DNA of 55,301 nt, taken from Paracraurococcus ruber. GTDB taxonomy: Bacteria; Pseudomonadota; Alphaproteobacteria; Acetobacterales; Acetobacteraceae. A program made the translations under genes and the position numbers. Under the pieces are notes generated by a model. It ran no database searches. It worked only from the letters and a program-made list of their open reading frames with translations, and was not told where the DNA came from. This document shows, piece after piece, positions 45,914-54,065 of the stretch; position 1 is the stretch's first letter, and each line of letters begins with the position of its first letter. The DNA is taken from positions 1-55,301 of the forward strand of contig NZ_SMOA01000014.1 in NCBI RefSeq assembly GCF_004353985.1, in the 5' to 3' direction.

Positions 45914-47317
45914 ATGTCGGGCCTCCTCGACCCCTTCGGCCTGCTGCGCGACGCCGCCTATGGGGCGGAACGCTTCGGCCGTTCCCTGCTCGGGCAGGAA
46001 CGCATCCGCCTGGCCGTCACCGGGCTGACGCGGGCCGGCAAGACCGTGTTCATCACCTCCCTGCTCGCCAACCTGCTGGCGGCGGGGCGCGGCCGCCGCA
46101 CGCTGCCGGCGCTGGAGGCGGCGGCGGGCGGCAGGCTGCGCGGCGTGAAGGCGGTGGCGCCGGAGCTGCACGGCCTGCCGCGCTTCGACGTGGCGGCGCA
46201 TGTCGCGGCGCTGGCCGCCAACCCGCCGGCCTGGCCGGCCCGCACCGACGACCTCTCCTCGCTCGAGCTCGTCCTGGAGCTCGACCGGCAGAGCCTTTTC
46301 GGCAGCGTCATGGGCCCGCGCACCATCACCCTGGAATTGCTGGACTATCCCGGCGAATGGCTGCTGGACCTGCCGATGCTGCGGCAGGATTTCGCCGCCT
46401 GGTCGCAGGCGACGCTGGCGCGGCTGCGCAGCGGGCCGCGCGCGGCGGAGGCGGCCCGGTTCTTCGCCTTCCTCGATGCCCTGCCGAACTACGCCCCCGC
46501 CGATGATTCGCTGATCAGGGAGGGCGCGGCGCTGTATCGCGACACGCTGCGCGGCTGCCGCGACAAGCTCGGCTTCCGTTTCCTGCAGCCCGGCCGCCTG
46601 CTGAACCCCGGCCCGCGCGGGGAGACGCCGCTGCTGTGGTTCTTCCCCGTGCCGCGCCTGCTGCAGGGCGAGCTGGCGGAGGCGATGGCCGAGCGCCACC
46701 GCGCCTATATCGAGGCGCAGCGCGAGGAATTCTTCGAGCCCTATTTCCGCCGCTTCGAACGCCAGGCGGTGCTGGTGGACGTGCTCGGCGCCCTGCATGC
46801 GGGGCGGGAGGCCTTCGAGGACACCGCCGATGCGCTGGCCGCCATCGCCGAGGCGCTGCGCTATGGCGGCGGCTGGCTGGACTGGCTGACCGGCGTCGGC
46901 GTGGACCGCGTCGCCTTCGTCGCCACCAAGGCCGACCATGTGCCGGCGCGGCAGCGCGATGCGCTCTCGGCCCTGCTGGGCCACCTCGTTGCGGCGCCGC
47001 AGGGCCGCGTCGCCAGCGCCGGCGTCGCCACCAGCGTGCATGCCCTTGCCTCCGTCCGCTGCACGGAAGACGACGTGGCGACGCTGGACGGCCGCCCGGT
47101 GGCGGCGGTGCGCGGCGTGCTGATGGAAAGCCGGCGCAGCGCCAAGGTCTATCCCGGCGAGATCCCGCTGCGGCCGCCCGAGCCCGGCTTCTGGGAGCAC
47201 GGCTTCTTCGAGATGCCGGAATTCCAGCCGCCGCGGCTCGACCCCGCCGGGGGCGCCGGCGTTCCGCATCTCGGCCTCGACGCGCTGGTGGCGGCGCTGA
47301 TCGGAGACAAGCTGTGA
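45914..47317 (+). CDS. ycjX: YcjX family nucleotide-binding protein (467 aa)
   Basis: Predicted P-loop GTPase of the YcjX/DUF463 family, linked elsewhere to the phage-shock response. P-loop variant in AVTGLTRAGKTVFITSL (about 34-50), a downstream LLDYPGEWLLDLPMLRQDF segment (switch II-like DxPG), then VAFVATKADHVPARQRDAL (T/N-KAD base-recognition motif), and C-terminal EHGFFEMPEFQPPRL typical of the family. Translationally coupled to the next gene. No pspABC genes are present here. Confidence 0.93.
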   Translation: MSGLLDPFGLLRDAAYGAERFGRSLLGQERIRLAVTGLTRAGKTVFITSLLANLLAAGRGRRTLPALEAAAGGRLRGVKAVAPELHGLPRFDVAAHVAALAANPPAWPARTDDLSSLELVLELDRQSLFGSVMGPRTITLELLDYPGEWLLDLPMLRQDFAAWSQATLARLRSGPRAAEAARFFAFLDALPNYAPADDSLIREGAALYRDTLRGCRDKLGFRFLQPGRLLNPGPRGETPLLWFFPVPRLLQGELAEAMAERHRAYIEAQREEFFEPYFRRFERQAVLVDVLGALHAGREAFEDTADALAAIAEALRYGGGWLDWLTGVGVDRVAFVATKADHVPARQRDALSALLGHLVAAPQGRVASAGVATSVHALASVRCTEDDVATLDGRPVAAVRGVLMESRRSAKVYPGEIPLRPPEPGFWEHGFFEMPEFQPPRLDPAGGAGVPHLGLDALVAALIGDKL

Positions 47318-48192
47318 GCGACCCGAACGCGCCCCGCGGCCCGCGGGTGATCCTGGAGGAGGATACGCGGCCGGCCCAGCGCCTGGACTTCCAGTGGGAG
47401 CAGGCGGTGGTGCCGGTGGCGGAGCCCCGCCCCACCGTGCGCTGGTCCGGCATCGGCCGGGTGCTGGGCGGCGGCGCGCTGCTGATCGGCGGCATCACGC
47501 TGATCGATTCGGTGAATTTCGTCGTCGACCAGTTCGGCCGCGGCATGCTGGAAGGCGCGGCGACGCTCGGCGTGGTGGCCGGCGGCATCGCGCTGATCGG
47601 GTCCGGCGTCTGGCGGGAATTCCGCGGCCTCGCCTCCATCCGCAACGTCGACCAGGCGCGTGCCGCCTTCGCCCGCGGCGACCTGGCGACGGCGAAGGCG
47701 GAGGCGCTGCGCTGGGCCGCGACGGTGCCGGACGGCGCGGCGCTGGTCCCTGCCATCCAGGCGGCACGGACGGTGGACGAGCTGCAACTGGCCTTGCAGC
47801 CCTGCATGCAATCGCTGGAACAGCGCGCTGGCGCCCTGGGCCGCAGCGCCGCCATGCAGGCTTTCGCCGTCACCGCCATCAGCCCCTCGCCGGCGCTGGA
47901 TGCGCTGATCTTCGCCTGGCGCGGGGTGCGGCTGGTGCGGCAGGTCGCGTCCCTGCACGGACTACGGCCCGGCCTGTTCGGCACGCTGGCGCTGCTGCGG
48001 CGCACGCTGTGGGATGCGGCGACGGTGGCGGCGACCGATGTGGTGCTGGATGCCGGGGCACGGGCGCTGCTCTCCAACCCGCTGCTGCAGCATGTGGCGG
48101 GGGAGGTGGGGGCGGGCGCCGTCGCGGTGCGGCGGATGCTGCGGCTGGCCAAGGTCTCGGCCGAGGCGTGCCGGATCACGCCGACACAGTAG
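47314..48192 (+). CDS. YcjF-like membrane protein, DUF697 (292 aa)
   Basis: Partner usually found after ycjX. N-terminal soluble lead, two membrane helices (about 48-66, IGRVLGGGALLIGGITL, and 78-98, LEGAATLGVVAGGIALIGSG), and a C-terminal DUF697-like helical domain (about 175-292, MQAFAVTAISPSPALDALIF and RRTLWDAATVAATDVVLDAG). GTG start 47314 overlaps the ycjX stop (GTGA). Function unknown; probably acts with YcjX at the inner membrane. Confidence 0.9.
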   Translation: MSDPNAPRGPRVILEEDTRPAQRLDFQWEQAVVPVAEPRPTVRWSGIGRVLGGGALLIGGITLIDSVNFVVDQFGRGMLEGAATLGVVAGGIALIGSGVWREFRGLASIRNVDQARAAFARGDLATAKAEALRWAATVPDGAALVPAIQAARTVDELQLALQPCMQSLEQRAGALGRSAAMQAFAVTAISPSPALDALIFAWRGVRLVRQVASLHGLRPGLFGTLALLRRTLWDAATVAATDVVLDAGARALLSNPLLQHVAGEVGAGAVAVRRMLRLAKVSAEACRITPTQ

Positions 48193-48244
48193 ATTTTCGT
48201 TTCTGTGTCGTATATGAGTCGCTTCCGCTTCAACGGAGGCGGCC

Positions 48245-49411
48245 ATGTGGGTGGATCCCTCGGAGCGGTCGATACCAGTCGGGCGGCGATCCTCCGGCGG
48301 CGTGCCATGGGCCTGGGTCGTGCTGGGCATCGTGCTGACGCTGGTGGCCGGCGGGATGGCGATGCTGCTGCGGCAGGGCATGCCGGCGCCGGCCCCGCCG
48401 CAGGCTCCCCCGCAGGCGGCTGCGCCCGCCGCGCCGGAGCCGCCCTCCGCCCTGCCCGCGGCGACGCTTCGCCGCCTGGCACCAGCGGCCCGGCAGCTTG
48501 CCGACCGCCTGGCCGAGGAGCCGTGCAACCGCACCGTGGCGCTGGACCTCGCCCAGGCGCTGAACCAGGCGGCCGAGTACCGCGCCATGCTCATCGTGGA
48601 AGCGGCGGCGCGCGAGCGCTGCGGGCTGGACGAAGCGCTGCTGCACCCGCGGCTGCAGGCGCAGCTCCTCTCGGCCGATCTGGCCGGCGCGGCGCGAACG
48701 GCCGATGAGCTGGTGGAGCGCTATCCCGCCGATCCGCAGGCCTGGGGCTGGCGGGCCGAGCTGCGGGAGAAGGCCGGCGACTGGACGGCCGCGGCGCAGG
48801 ACTGGCGGCAGGCGCTCGGACGCTTCGCCGATCCGGGCAATGTTGCCCTGTCCACCTACTACTCGCTGGCGCGGGCGGAGGCGCGGGCCGGGCGGCCCTG
48901 CGACGCGCTGCTCACCCTGCGCGACTTCGTCGCTTTCGACCCGGTCCAGCGCCGAACGCAGCAACTGGGCACGCTGATGCGCGACTGGCGGCAGCAGGGC
49001 GGCTGCCCGGCGCCCTTCGGCAGCGGCGGCGCCGAGCTTCGCTACGATGCGCGCGCCGGCGCCGTCATCGTCCCGGCCGAGTTCGACGGCACGCCGGCGC
49101 GCGTCATCCTCGACACAGGCGCCACGCGCACCACCCTGACCACCGCCTTCGCGGCCCGCATCGGCCTGCGGCAGGACCGGTCGGATGGCGCGCTGGTCGG
49201 GACGGCGAGCGGCACGGCCTGGGTGGCCGGCGGGCGGGTGCGGCGCATCGCCGTGGGCGGCGCCGTGGCGCATGACGTGCCCGTGCATGTGCTGGTGGAG
49301 TCGAAGGCCGCGCTCGGCCCCGGCGTGGATGCGCTGCTCGGCCTGTCCTTCCTCGGCAATTTCAGCCTGCAGCTCGGCAACGGCGTGCTGGAGCTGCGGC
49401 CGCTGCCATGA
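48245..49411 (+). CDS. Membrane-anchored retropepsin-like aspartic protease (388 aa)
   Basis: N-terminal cytosolic lead and a single membrane helix (about 20-42, VPWAWVVLGIVLTLVAGGM), a Pro/Ala-rich spacer, a helical TPR-like region (about 75-240, with repeated Ala-rich helix pairs) and a C-terminal retropepsin-like domain (about 255-388) with the catalytic signature ARVILDTGATRTTLTTAF and the closing GVDALLGLSFLGNF. The D-T-G-A motif suggests an active enzyme that works as a dimer. Relatives are TIGR02281/gag-asp proteases. Start follows GGAGGCGGCC. Substrate unknown. Confidence 0.88.
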   Translation: MWVDPSERSIPVGRRSSGGVPWAWVVLGIVLTLVAGGMAMLLRQGMPAPAPPQAPPQAAAPAAPEPPSALPAATLRRLAPAARQLADRLAEEPCNRTVALDLAQALNQAAEYRAMLIVEAAARERCGLDEALLHPRLQAQLLSADLAGAARTADELVERYPADPQAWGWRAELREKAGDWTAAAQDWRQALGRFADPGNVALSTYYSLARAEARAGRPCDALLTLRDFVAFDPVQRRTQQLGTLMRDWRQQGGCPAPFGSGGAELRYDARAGAVIVPAEFDGTPARVILDTGATRTTLTTAFAARIGLRQDRSDGALVGTASGTAWVAGGRVRRIAVGGAVAHDVPVHVLVESKAALGPGVDALLGLSFLGNFSLQLGNGVLELRPLP

Positions 49412-49540
49412 GGCCGGGCCGGCGGAGGGCGGGACGGGTGGCCGTGTCGCCCCCGGTCGGCGCACCCCGCCGCAGGCCGCAGTTCGCGGCATGGGTCCGC
49501 GCGTTCCCGCCCTGCCGCGATCGGCCAGACCAGATCCCGA

Positions 49541-49630
49541 TCAGGTGGAATCACCTGAGAGGGTGACGATGCTCGTGGATTCAAATGACTAGAGCGGTTG
49601 CCGTGAGCCATGGCGAACGGCAACCGCTCT
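49541..49630. repeat. Composite palindromic element
   Basis: Two palindromes in 90 bases. TCAGGTG-GAAT-CACCTGA (49541-49558) is a 7-bp stem. AGAGCGGTTGCCGT (49591-49604) pairs perfectly over 14 bp with ACGGCAACCGCTCT (49617-49630) around a 12-base loop. The right arm contains the stop codon region of the Bug gene on the minus strand, so it may also end that operon's transcript. The CAGGTGGAATCACCTGA plus CTAGAGC pattern resembles dispersed repeats I know from many alphaproteobacterial genomes (recollection). Confidence 0.65.
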
Positions 49631-50588
49631 AATCCAGCCTGATGCCGGCCTTGCGGATCACCTCGCGCCATTGCGCGGTCTCGCGGCGGATCAGGGCGCC
49701 GTAATCGGCCGGGCTGCTGGCGACCACGGCATAGCCCTGCGCCTCCAGCTTCTGCCGCAGCGGCGGCTCGCGCGCCGGGGCGAGCAGCAGGGCGTGCAGG
49801 CGATCGACCAGCGGCGCCGGCACGCCGGCGGGCACCACATAGCCCCAGAGCCCCACCAGATCCACCGCGGGGAAGCCAGCCTCCGCCGCCGTCGGCACCT
49901 CCGGCAGCAGCGGGGTGCGGGTGGCGCCCGTCACCGCCAGCGCCCGCAGCCGTCCCGCCTGCACATGCCCGAAGGAGGAGGAGAGGGCGGCGAAGCCATA
50001 GGGCGTCTCGCCCGCGACCAGGCCGGCGATCTGCGGCCCGCCGCCGCGATAACCGACCGGCGTCACCTCCACGCCCGCCGCCTGCTGCAACTGGATGACC
50101 TGCAGGTGCGATGGCGTGCCGATGCCGCCGTGCGACAGGCCGAGGCCCGGCCTTGCCCGCGCCTCCGCGATCATGCCGCCCAGGTCGCGCGCCGCGGCGC
50201 CGGGCGCCGCCAGCAGCAGGCCGGGCGTGGTGACGGCGAGGCCGAGCGGCTGCAGGTCGCGTTCGGCATCGTAGGGCAGCCGGTCGCCCAGCAGGCCGGG
50301 GTTGACCAGCAGGGCGTTGTCGTTGCTGCCGATGGTGTAGCCATCCGGCGCCGCGGTCGCCACCGCCTGGGTGCCGGGCACGCTGGCGCCGCCGCCGCGG
50401 TTCTCCACCAGGAAGGACTGGTTGGCGAGTTCCGAGGCGTGCTGCGCCAGGATGCGCGAGACGATGTCGCTCGACCCGCCCGGGCCGTAGGGCACGATGA
50501 TGCGCACCGGCCGCGCCGGGAAGCCGGGCGCTTGCGCCCGCGCCGCGGCCGGCAGCGCAAGGGCGCCGAGCAAGGCGCGCCGGCGCAT
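49629..50588 (-). CDS. TctC/Bug family periplasmic binding protein (319 aa)
   Basis: Signal peptide MRRRALLGALALPAAARAQA, then RPVRIIVPYGPGGSSDIVSR, VENRGGGASVPGTQ, PDGYTIGSNDNALLV, LPYDAERDLQPLG and LPEVPTAAEAGFPAV, all typical of Bug proteins. Start 50588 is chosen because GGAGGG lies eight bases upstream; ATG 50612 would overlap the previous gene and delay the signal peptide. Last gene of a four-gene operon. The ligand is unknown; the acyl-CoA dehydrogenases upstream hint at a carboxylic acid. Confidence 0.93.
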   Translation of the reverse strand: MRRRALLGALALPAAARAQAPGFPARPVRIIVPYGPGGSSDIVSRILAQHASELANQSFLVENRGGGASVPGTQAVATAAPDGYTIGSNDNALLVNPGLLGDRLPYDAERDLQPLGLAVTTPGLLLAAPGAAARDLGGMIAEARARPGLGLSHGGIGTPSHLQVIQLQQAAGVEVTPVGYRGGGPQIAGLVAGETPYGFAALSSSFGHVQAGRLRALAVTGATRTPLLPEVPTAAEAGFPAVDLVGLWGYVVPAGVPAPLVDRLHALLLAPAREPPLRQKLEAQGYAVVASSPADYGALIRRETAQWREVIRKAGIRLD

Positions 50589-50592
50589 CGCG

Positions 50593-51561
50593 TCAGCCCT
50601 CCAGCCGGACATTGGCGATGCGCGCCACCTCGCGCCATTGCGCGATCTCGCGGCGCACGAAGGCGCCGAACTCGTCCGGCGTGCCGGGCGCCACGGTCGC
50701 GCCCAGTTCCAGGAAGCGGGCGCGGATGGCGGCCTCCGACAGCACGGCGTTCAGGTCGGCATTCACCTTGCGGGTGATGGTCTCCGGCAACCCCGCCGGC
50801 CCGACCAGGCCGGTCCAGCCATAGGCGCCGTAGCCCGGCGCCACCGTCTCGGCGATGGTCGCCACTTCCGGCAATTGCGGCGCACGATCGGGCGTCGTCA
50901 CCGCCAGGGGGATGATCTTGCCGGCCTGGATATGCGGCAGGGAGGAGGTGACGCTGTCGAACATCAGCGGCACGGTGCCACCCAGCAGATCGGCCATGGC
51001 CGGGCCGCTGCCGCGGTAATGCACCATGTTGAAGCGGGTGCCGGTGCGGTGGCTGAACAGCTCCGCCGACATGTGCTGGCTGGTGGCCGGGCCGGCGGTG
51101 GCCAGGTCGATGCCGCCAGGAGCCGCCTTCGCCGCCGCCACCAGCGCCTGCGCCGTGCGATGCGGGAAGGACGGGTGCGCGACGATCAGCAGCGGCAGCA
51201 CCGCGACATTGCCGATGAAGGTGAAGTCCCGCTCGGCATCATAGGGGATGCGCGGCAGGACGGAGGGGTTGACGGAGAGCGTGCCGGAGGTGCCGGCGGT
51301 CAGCGTATAGCCATCCGGCGCGGCGCGGGCACCGGCCTCCAGCCCCGGGGCGCCGGCGCCGCCGCCCCGATTCTCCACCACCACGCGCTGCGGCCAGCGC
51401 CGCGACAGCTCATCGGCCAGCACGCGAGTCAGGATGTCGGCGGCCTGGCCAGGCGGGAAGGGCACGATGATCTTCACCGGCTTCTCCGGCCAGGGCGCCT
51501 GCGCGCGCCCGATGGCCGGCATCGCCAGCGCCGCGCCCAGCAGCGCGCGGCGCCGGGTCAC
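50593..51561 (-). CDS. TctC/Bug family periplasmic binding protein (322 aa)
   Basis: Second Bug protein, a diverged paralogue of the next gene. Signal peptide MTRRRALLGAALAMPAIGRAQA; KPVKIIVPFPPGQAADILTR, VENRGGGAGAPGLEAG, PDGYTLTAGTSGTLSV, IPYDAERDFTFIGN and LPEVATIAETVAPGY. The phosphate/carboxylate loop reads PPGQAAD rather than the usual GPGGSSD, so its ligand may differ from its neighbour's. GTG start at 51561 overlaps the acyl-CoA dehydrogenase stop (GTGA). Confidence 0.92.
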   Translation of the reverse strand: MTRRRALLGAALAMPAIGRAQAPWPEKPVKIIVPFPPGQAADILTRVLADELSRRWPQRVVVENRGGGAGAPGLEAGARAAPDGYTLTAGTSGTLSVNPSVLPRIPYDAERDFTFIGNVAVLPLLIVAHPSFPHRTAQALVAAAKAAPGGIDLATAGPATSQHMSAELFSHRTGTRFNMVHYRGSGPAMADLLGGTVPLMFDSVTSSLPHIQAGKIIPLAVTTPDRAPQLPEVATIAETVAPGYGAYGWTGLVGPAGLPETITRKVNADLNAVLSEAAIRARFLELGATVAPGTPDEFGAFVRREIAQWREVARIANVRLEG

Positions 51562-52694
51562 GCCACCTGCTCCGCCAGCCGGTCCAGGTGGGTGGCGGTG
51601 TCGCCGAACAGATGCTCGATCACCATGACGCGGCGGAAGAAATGGCCGACAGCGTATTCCTCCGTCATGCCGATGCCGCCATGCAGCTGGACCGCCTGCT
51701 GGGAGACGAAGCGGCCGGCCTGTCCGACACCGACCTTGGCCATGGAGATGTGGCGGGCGCGCTCCGCGGCGTCCTCCTCCTCCAAGGACATCGTGGCGAG
51801 CATGGCCATGGACCGGCCCTGCTCCATCGCCACCAGCATCTCGGCGGCGCGGTGCTGCAGCGCCTGGTTCTCGCCGATTGGCTTGCCGAACTGCACGCGC
51901 GTCTTCAGGTAGTCCAGCGTCATGGCGTGCATGGTCTCCATGGCGCCGATGACCTCGGCCGCGGTCGCGGCGATGCCGGCCTCCACTACCCGCTGGATGA
52001 CGGGCAGGGCGGCGTCCTGCAGGCCGAGCAGCGCCTCCCGCGGGACCTGCACGGCGGAGAGCGAGAGCTCCGCCGCCTCCGTGCCGTCGCGCAGCCGGTA
52101 GCCGCGGCGGGCAAGGCCCGGGGCATCCGCATCCACCAGGAACAGGCTCAGCCCTTCCGCCTCGGCTCGGCTGCCGCCGGTTCGGGCGCTGACGACCAGC
52201 TTGTCCGCCGTCGCGCCGTGCAGCACCACGCTCTTCGCGCCTTCCAGCAGGAAGCCGCCGCCCTGCGGCTTCGCGGTGGTGAGCACATCGGTGATGTCGT
52301 AGCGCGCCTGCCTTTCGTAATGCGCGAAGGCGAGCCGCAGCGAACCCGCCGCGACCTCGGGCAGGATCTCGCCCTGCTGCGCCGCGTCGCCGGCCAGCCG
52401 CAGCGCGGTGCCGCCCAGCACCACCGTGGCCAGGTAGGGTTCCAGCACCAGGTGCCGGCCGAAGGCCTGCATCAGCAGCATGACATCCACGGCGCCGCCG
52501 CCGAAGCCGCCATGCTCCTCGGCGATCGGCAGGCCGGTCAGGCCCAGCTCGGCGTATTTCTGCCAGAGCGTCTCGCTCCAGCCCTGCTCGGTCTTCAGCA
52601 GCGCCTTGCGCTGCTCGAAGGAATAGCTGTCGGACAGCAGGCGGGCGACGCTGTCGGTCAGCAGGCGCTGGTCGTCGGTGAGGTCGAAATCCAT
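51558..52694 (-). CDS. Acyl-CoA dehydrogenase family protein (378 aa)
   Basis: Flavoprotein of the acyl-CoA dehydrogenase fold. N-terminal helical domain (DFDLTDDQRLLTDSVARLLS), middle beta domain, and C-terminal helices with TRVQFGKPIGENQALQHRAA and QAVQLHGGIGMTEEYAVGHF. It lacks the classic S-E-P-x-A-G-S-D FAD loop in the middle domain, having AFAHYERQARYDITDV instead, unlike its neighbour. This and the adjacency suggest it forms a heteromeric enzyme with the next gene's product, as known for some steroid or side-chain dehydrogenases (inference). One base separates the two genes. Confidence 0.9.
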   Translation of the reverse strand: MDFDLTDDQRLLTDSVARLLSDSYSFEQRKALLKTEQGWSETLWQKYAELGLTGLPIAEEHGGFGGGAVDVMLLMQAFGRHLVLEPYLATVVLGGTALRLAGDAAQQGEILPEVAAGSLRLAFAHYERQARYDITDVLTTAKPQGGGFLLEGAKSVVLHGATADKLVVSARTGGSRAEAEGLSLFLVDADAPGLARRGYRLRDGTEAAELSLSAVQVPREALLGLQDAALPVIQRVVEAGIAATAAEVIGAMETMHAMTLDYLKTRVQFGKPIGENQALQHRAAEMLVAMEQGRSMAMLATMSLEEEDAAERARHISMAKVGVGQAGRFVSQQAVQLHGGIGMTEEYAVGHFFRRVMVIEHLFGDTATHLDRLAEQVA

Positions 52695-52695
52695 C

Positions 52696-53901
52696 TCAGA
52701 GCCCCAGCACGGCCTTGTTGAGGATGTTCTTCTGGATCTCGTTGGTGCCGCCATAGATCGAGGCGGCACGCAGCATCAGGTAGTTCGGCGCCATCTGCGG
52801 CGCCCAGTCGGGGCCGATGGCGGGCTCGTTCGCCAGCGCCGCCAGCTCCTGCTGCCAGACCGGCATGGCCTGCGGGCCGCCGACATCCATCACCAGCTCG
52901 CTGCTGGCCTGCAGCAGCTCCGTCCCCTTGATTTTGAGCACGGAGGACAGCGGGTCGGGCCGGTTGCCGCCGGCCTTGGCATAGGCCGAGACGACGCGGA
53001 GCTGGGTGATCTCCAGCGCCTTCATCTCCACCTCGATCTGGGCGACGCGCTGGCGGAAGGCCTTGTCCTCGATCAGCGGGCGGCCGTTCATCCGGACCTC
53101 CTTCGCCACCTCCTTGGCGAAGCGCACGCGCTCCTTGCTCTTGCCCAGGCGGGCGATGCCGGTGCGCTCATTGCCCAGCAGGTACTTGGCCACCGACCAG
53201 CCCTTGTTCTCCTCGCCGACCAGGTTCCCGACCGGCACCCGGACATCGGTGAAGAACACCTCGTTCAGGTGGTGGCTGCCGTCGATGGAGATGATCGGCC
53301 GCACCTCGATGCCAGGCGTCCTCAGGTCGATCAGCAGGAAGGAGATGCCGTCCTGCCGCTTGGCGGCCTGCGGGTTGGTGCGGACCAGGCAGAAGCACCA
53401 GTCGGCATTGTGCGCCGTGCTGGTCCAGATCTTCTGGCCGTTCACCACGTAGTGGTCGCCGTCGCGCACCGCGGCGGTGCGTAGGCTGGCGAGGTCGGAG
53501 CCCGCGCCGGGCTCGGAGAAGCCCTGGCACCACCAGTCATCGAGGTTGGCGGCGCGCGGCAGGAAGTGCTTCTTCTGCGCCTCGGTCCCGAACTGGATCA
53601 GGACGGGGCCGAGCATGGTGATGTTGAAGGAGAGCAGCTCGGGCGCCGGCGCCGAGAGGTTCTCCTCAAGGAAGATCATGCGCTGGATGGGCGTCCAACC
53701 CGGTCCGCCCCATTCCGTGGGCCAAGAATAGGCCGCCCAGCCGCGCTCGTTCAGGATGCGCATCCAGGCGATGGTGTCCTGCTTGCGCGGCGGGTGGCCC
53801 AGCCGCATGCGTTCGCGGATCTCGCGCGGGAGATGATCCCGGATGAAGGCGCGCACCTCCTCGCGGAAGGCCGCTTCCTCGGGCGTGAAGCGCAGGTCCA
53901 T
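52696..53901 (-). CDS. Acyl-CoA dehydrogenase (401 aa)
   Basis: FAD-dependent desaturase of an acyl-CoA thioester. N-terminal MDLRFTPEEAAFREEVRAFI; the FAD-binding loop QGFSEPGAGSDLASLRT; VNGQKIWTSTAHNADWCF; the C-terminal QRVAQIEVEMKALEITQLR and the catalytic/FAD end motif SIYGGTNEIQKNIL. Long-chain/ring-side-chain type (FadE-like) by length; substrate unknown. Start 53901 with AGGAGG. First gene of the operon with its partner and two Bug proteins. Confidence 0.94.
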   Translation of the reverse strand: MDLRFTPEEAAFREEVRAFIRDHLPREIRERMRLGHPPRKQDTIAWMRILNERGWAAYSWPTEWGGPGWTPIQRMIFLEENLSAPAPELLSFNITMLGPVLIQFGTEAQKKHFLPRAANLDDWWCQGFSEPGAGSDLASLRTAAVRDGDHYVVNGQKIWTSTAHNADWCFCLVRTNPQAAKRQDGISFLLIDLRTPGIEVRPIISIDGSHHLNEVFFTDVRVPVGNLVGEENKGWSVAKYLLGNERTGIARLGKSKERVRFAKEVAKEVRMNGRPLIEDKAFRQRVAQIEVEMKALEITQLRVVSAYAKAGGNRPDPLSSVLKIKGTELLQASSELVMDVGGPQAMPVWQQELAALANEPAIGPDWAPQMAPNYLMLRAASIYGGTNEIQKNILNKAVLGL

Positions 53902-54065
53902 GCCGCGTTTCCTCCTGATGTCGTTGGCCGAAAGTGTGACCCTGGCCGGGGCGGGCGGCAAGCCTGCTGCCCGGGCATGGTCCCCAGCGGCACGATCCCG
54001 CGCCCTGTCCCGCCGCCCCCGGCTGGCGCAGAGTGCCGGCGGCAGGAAGGGCAGGGAGGGCCGCG

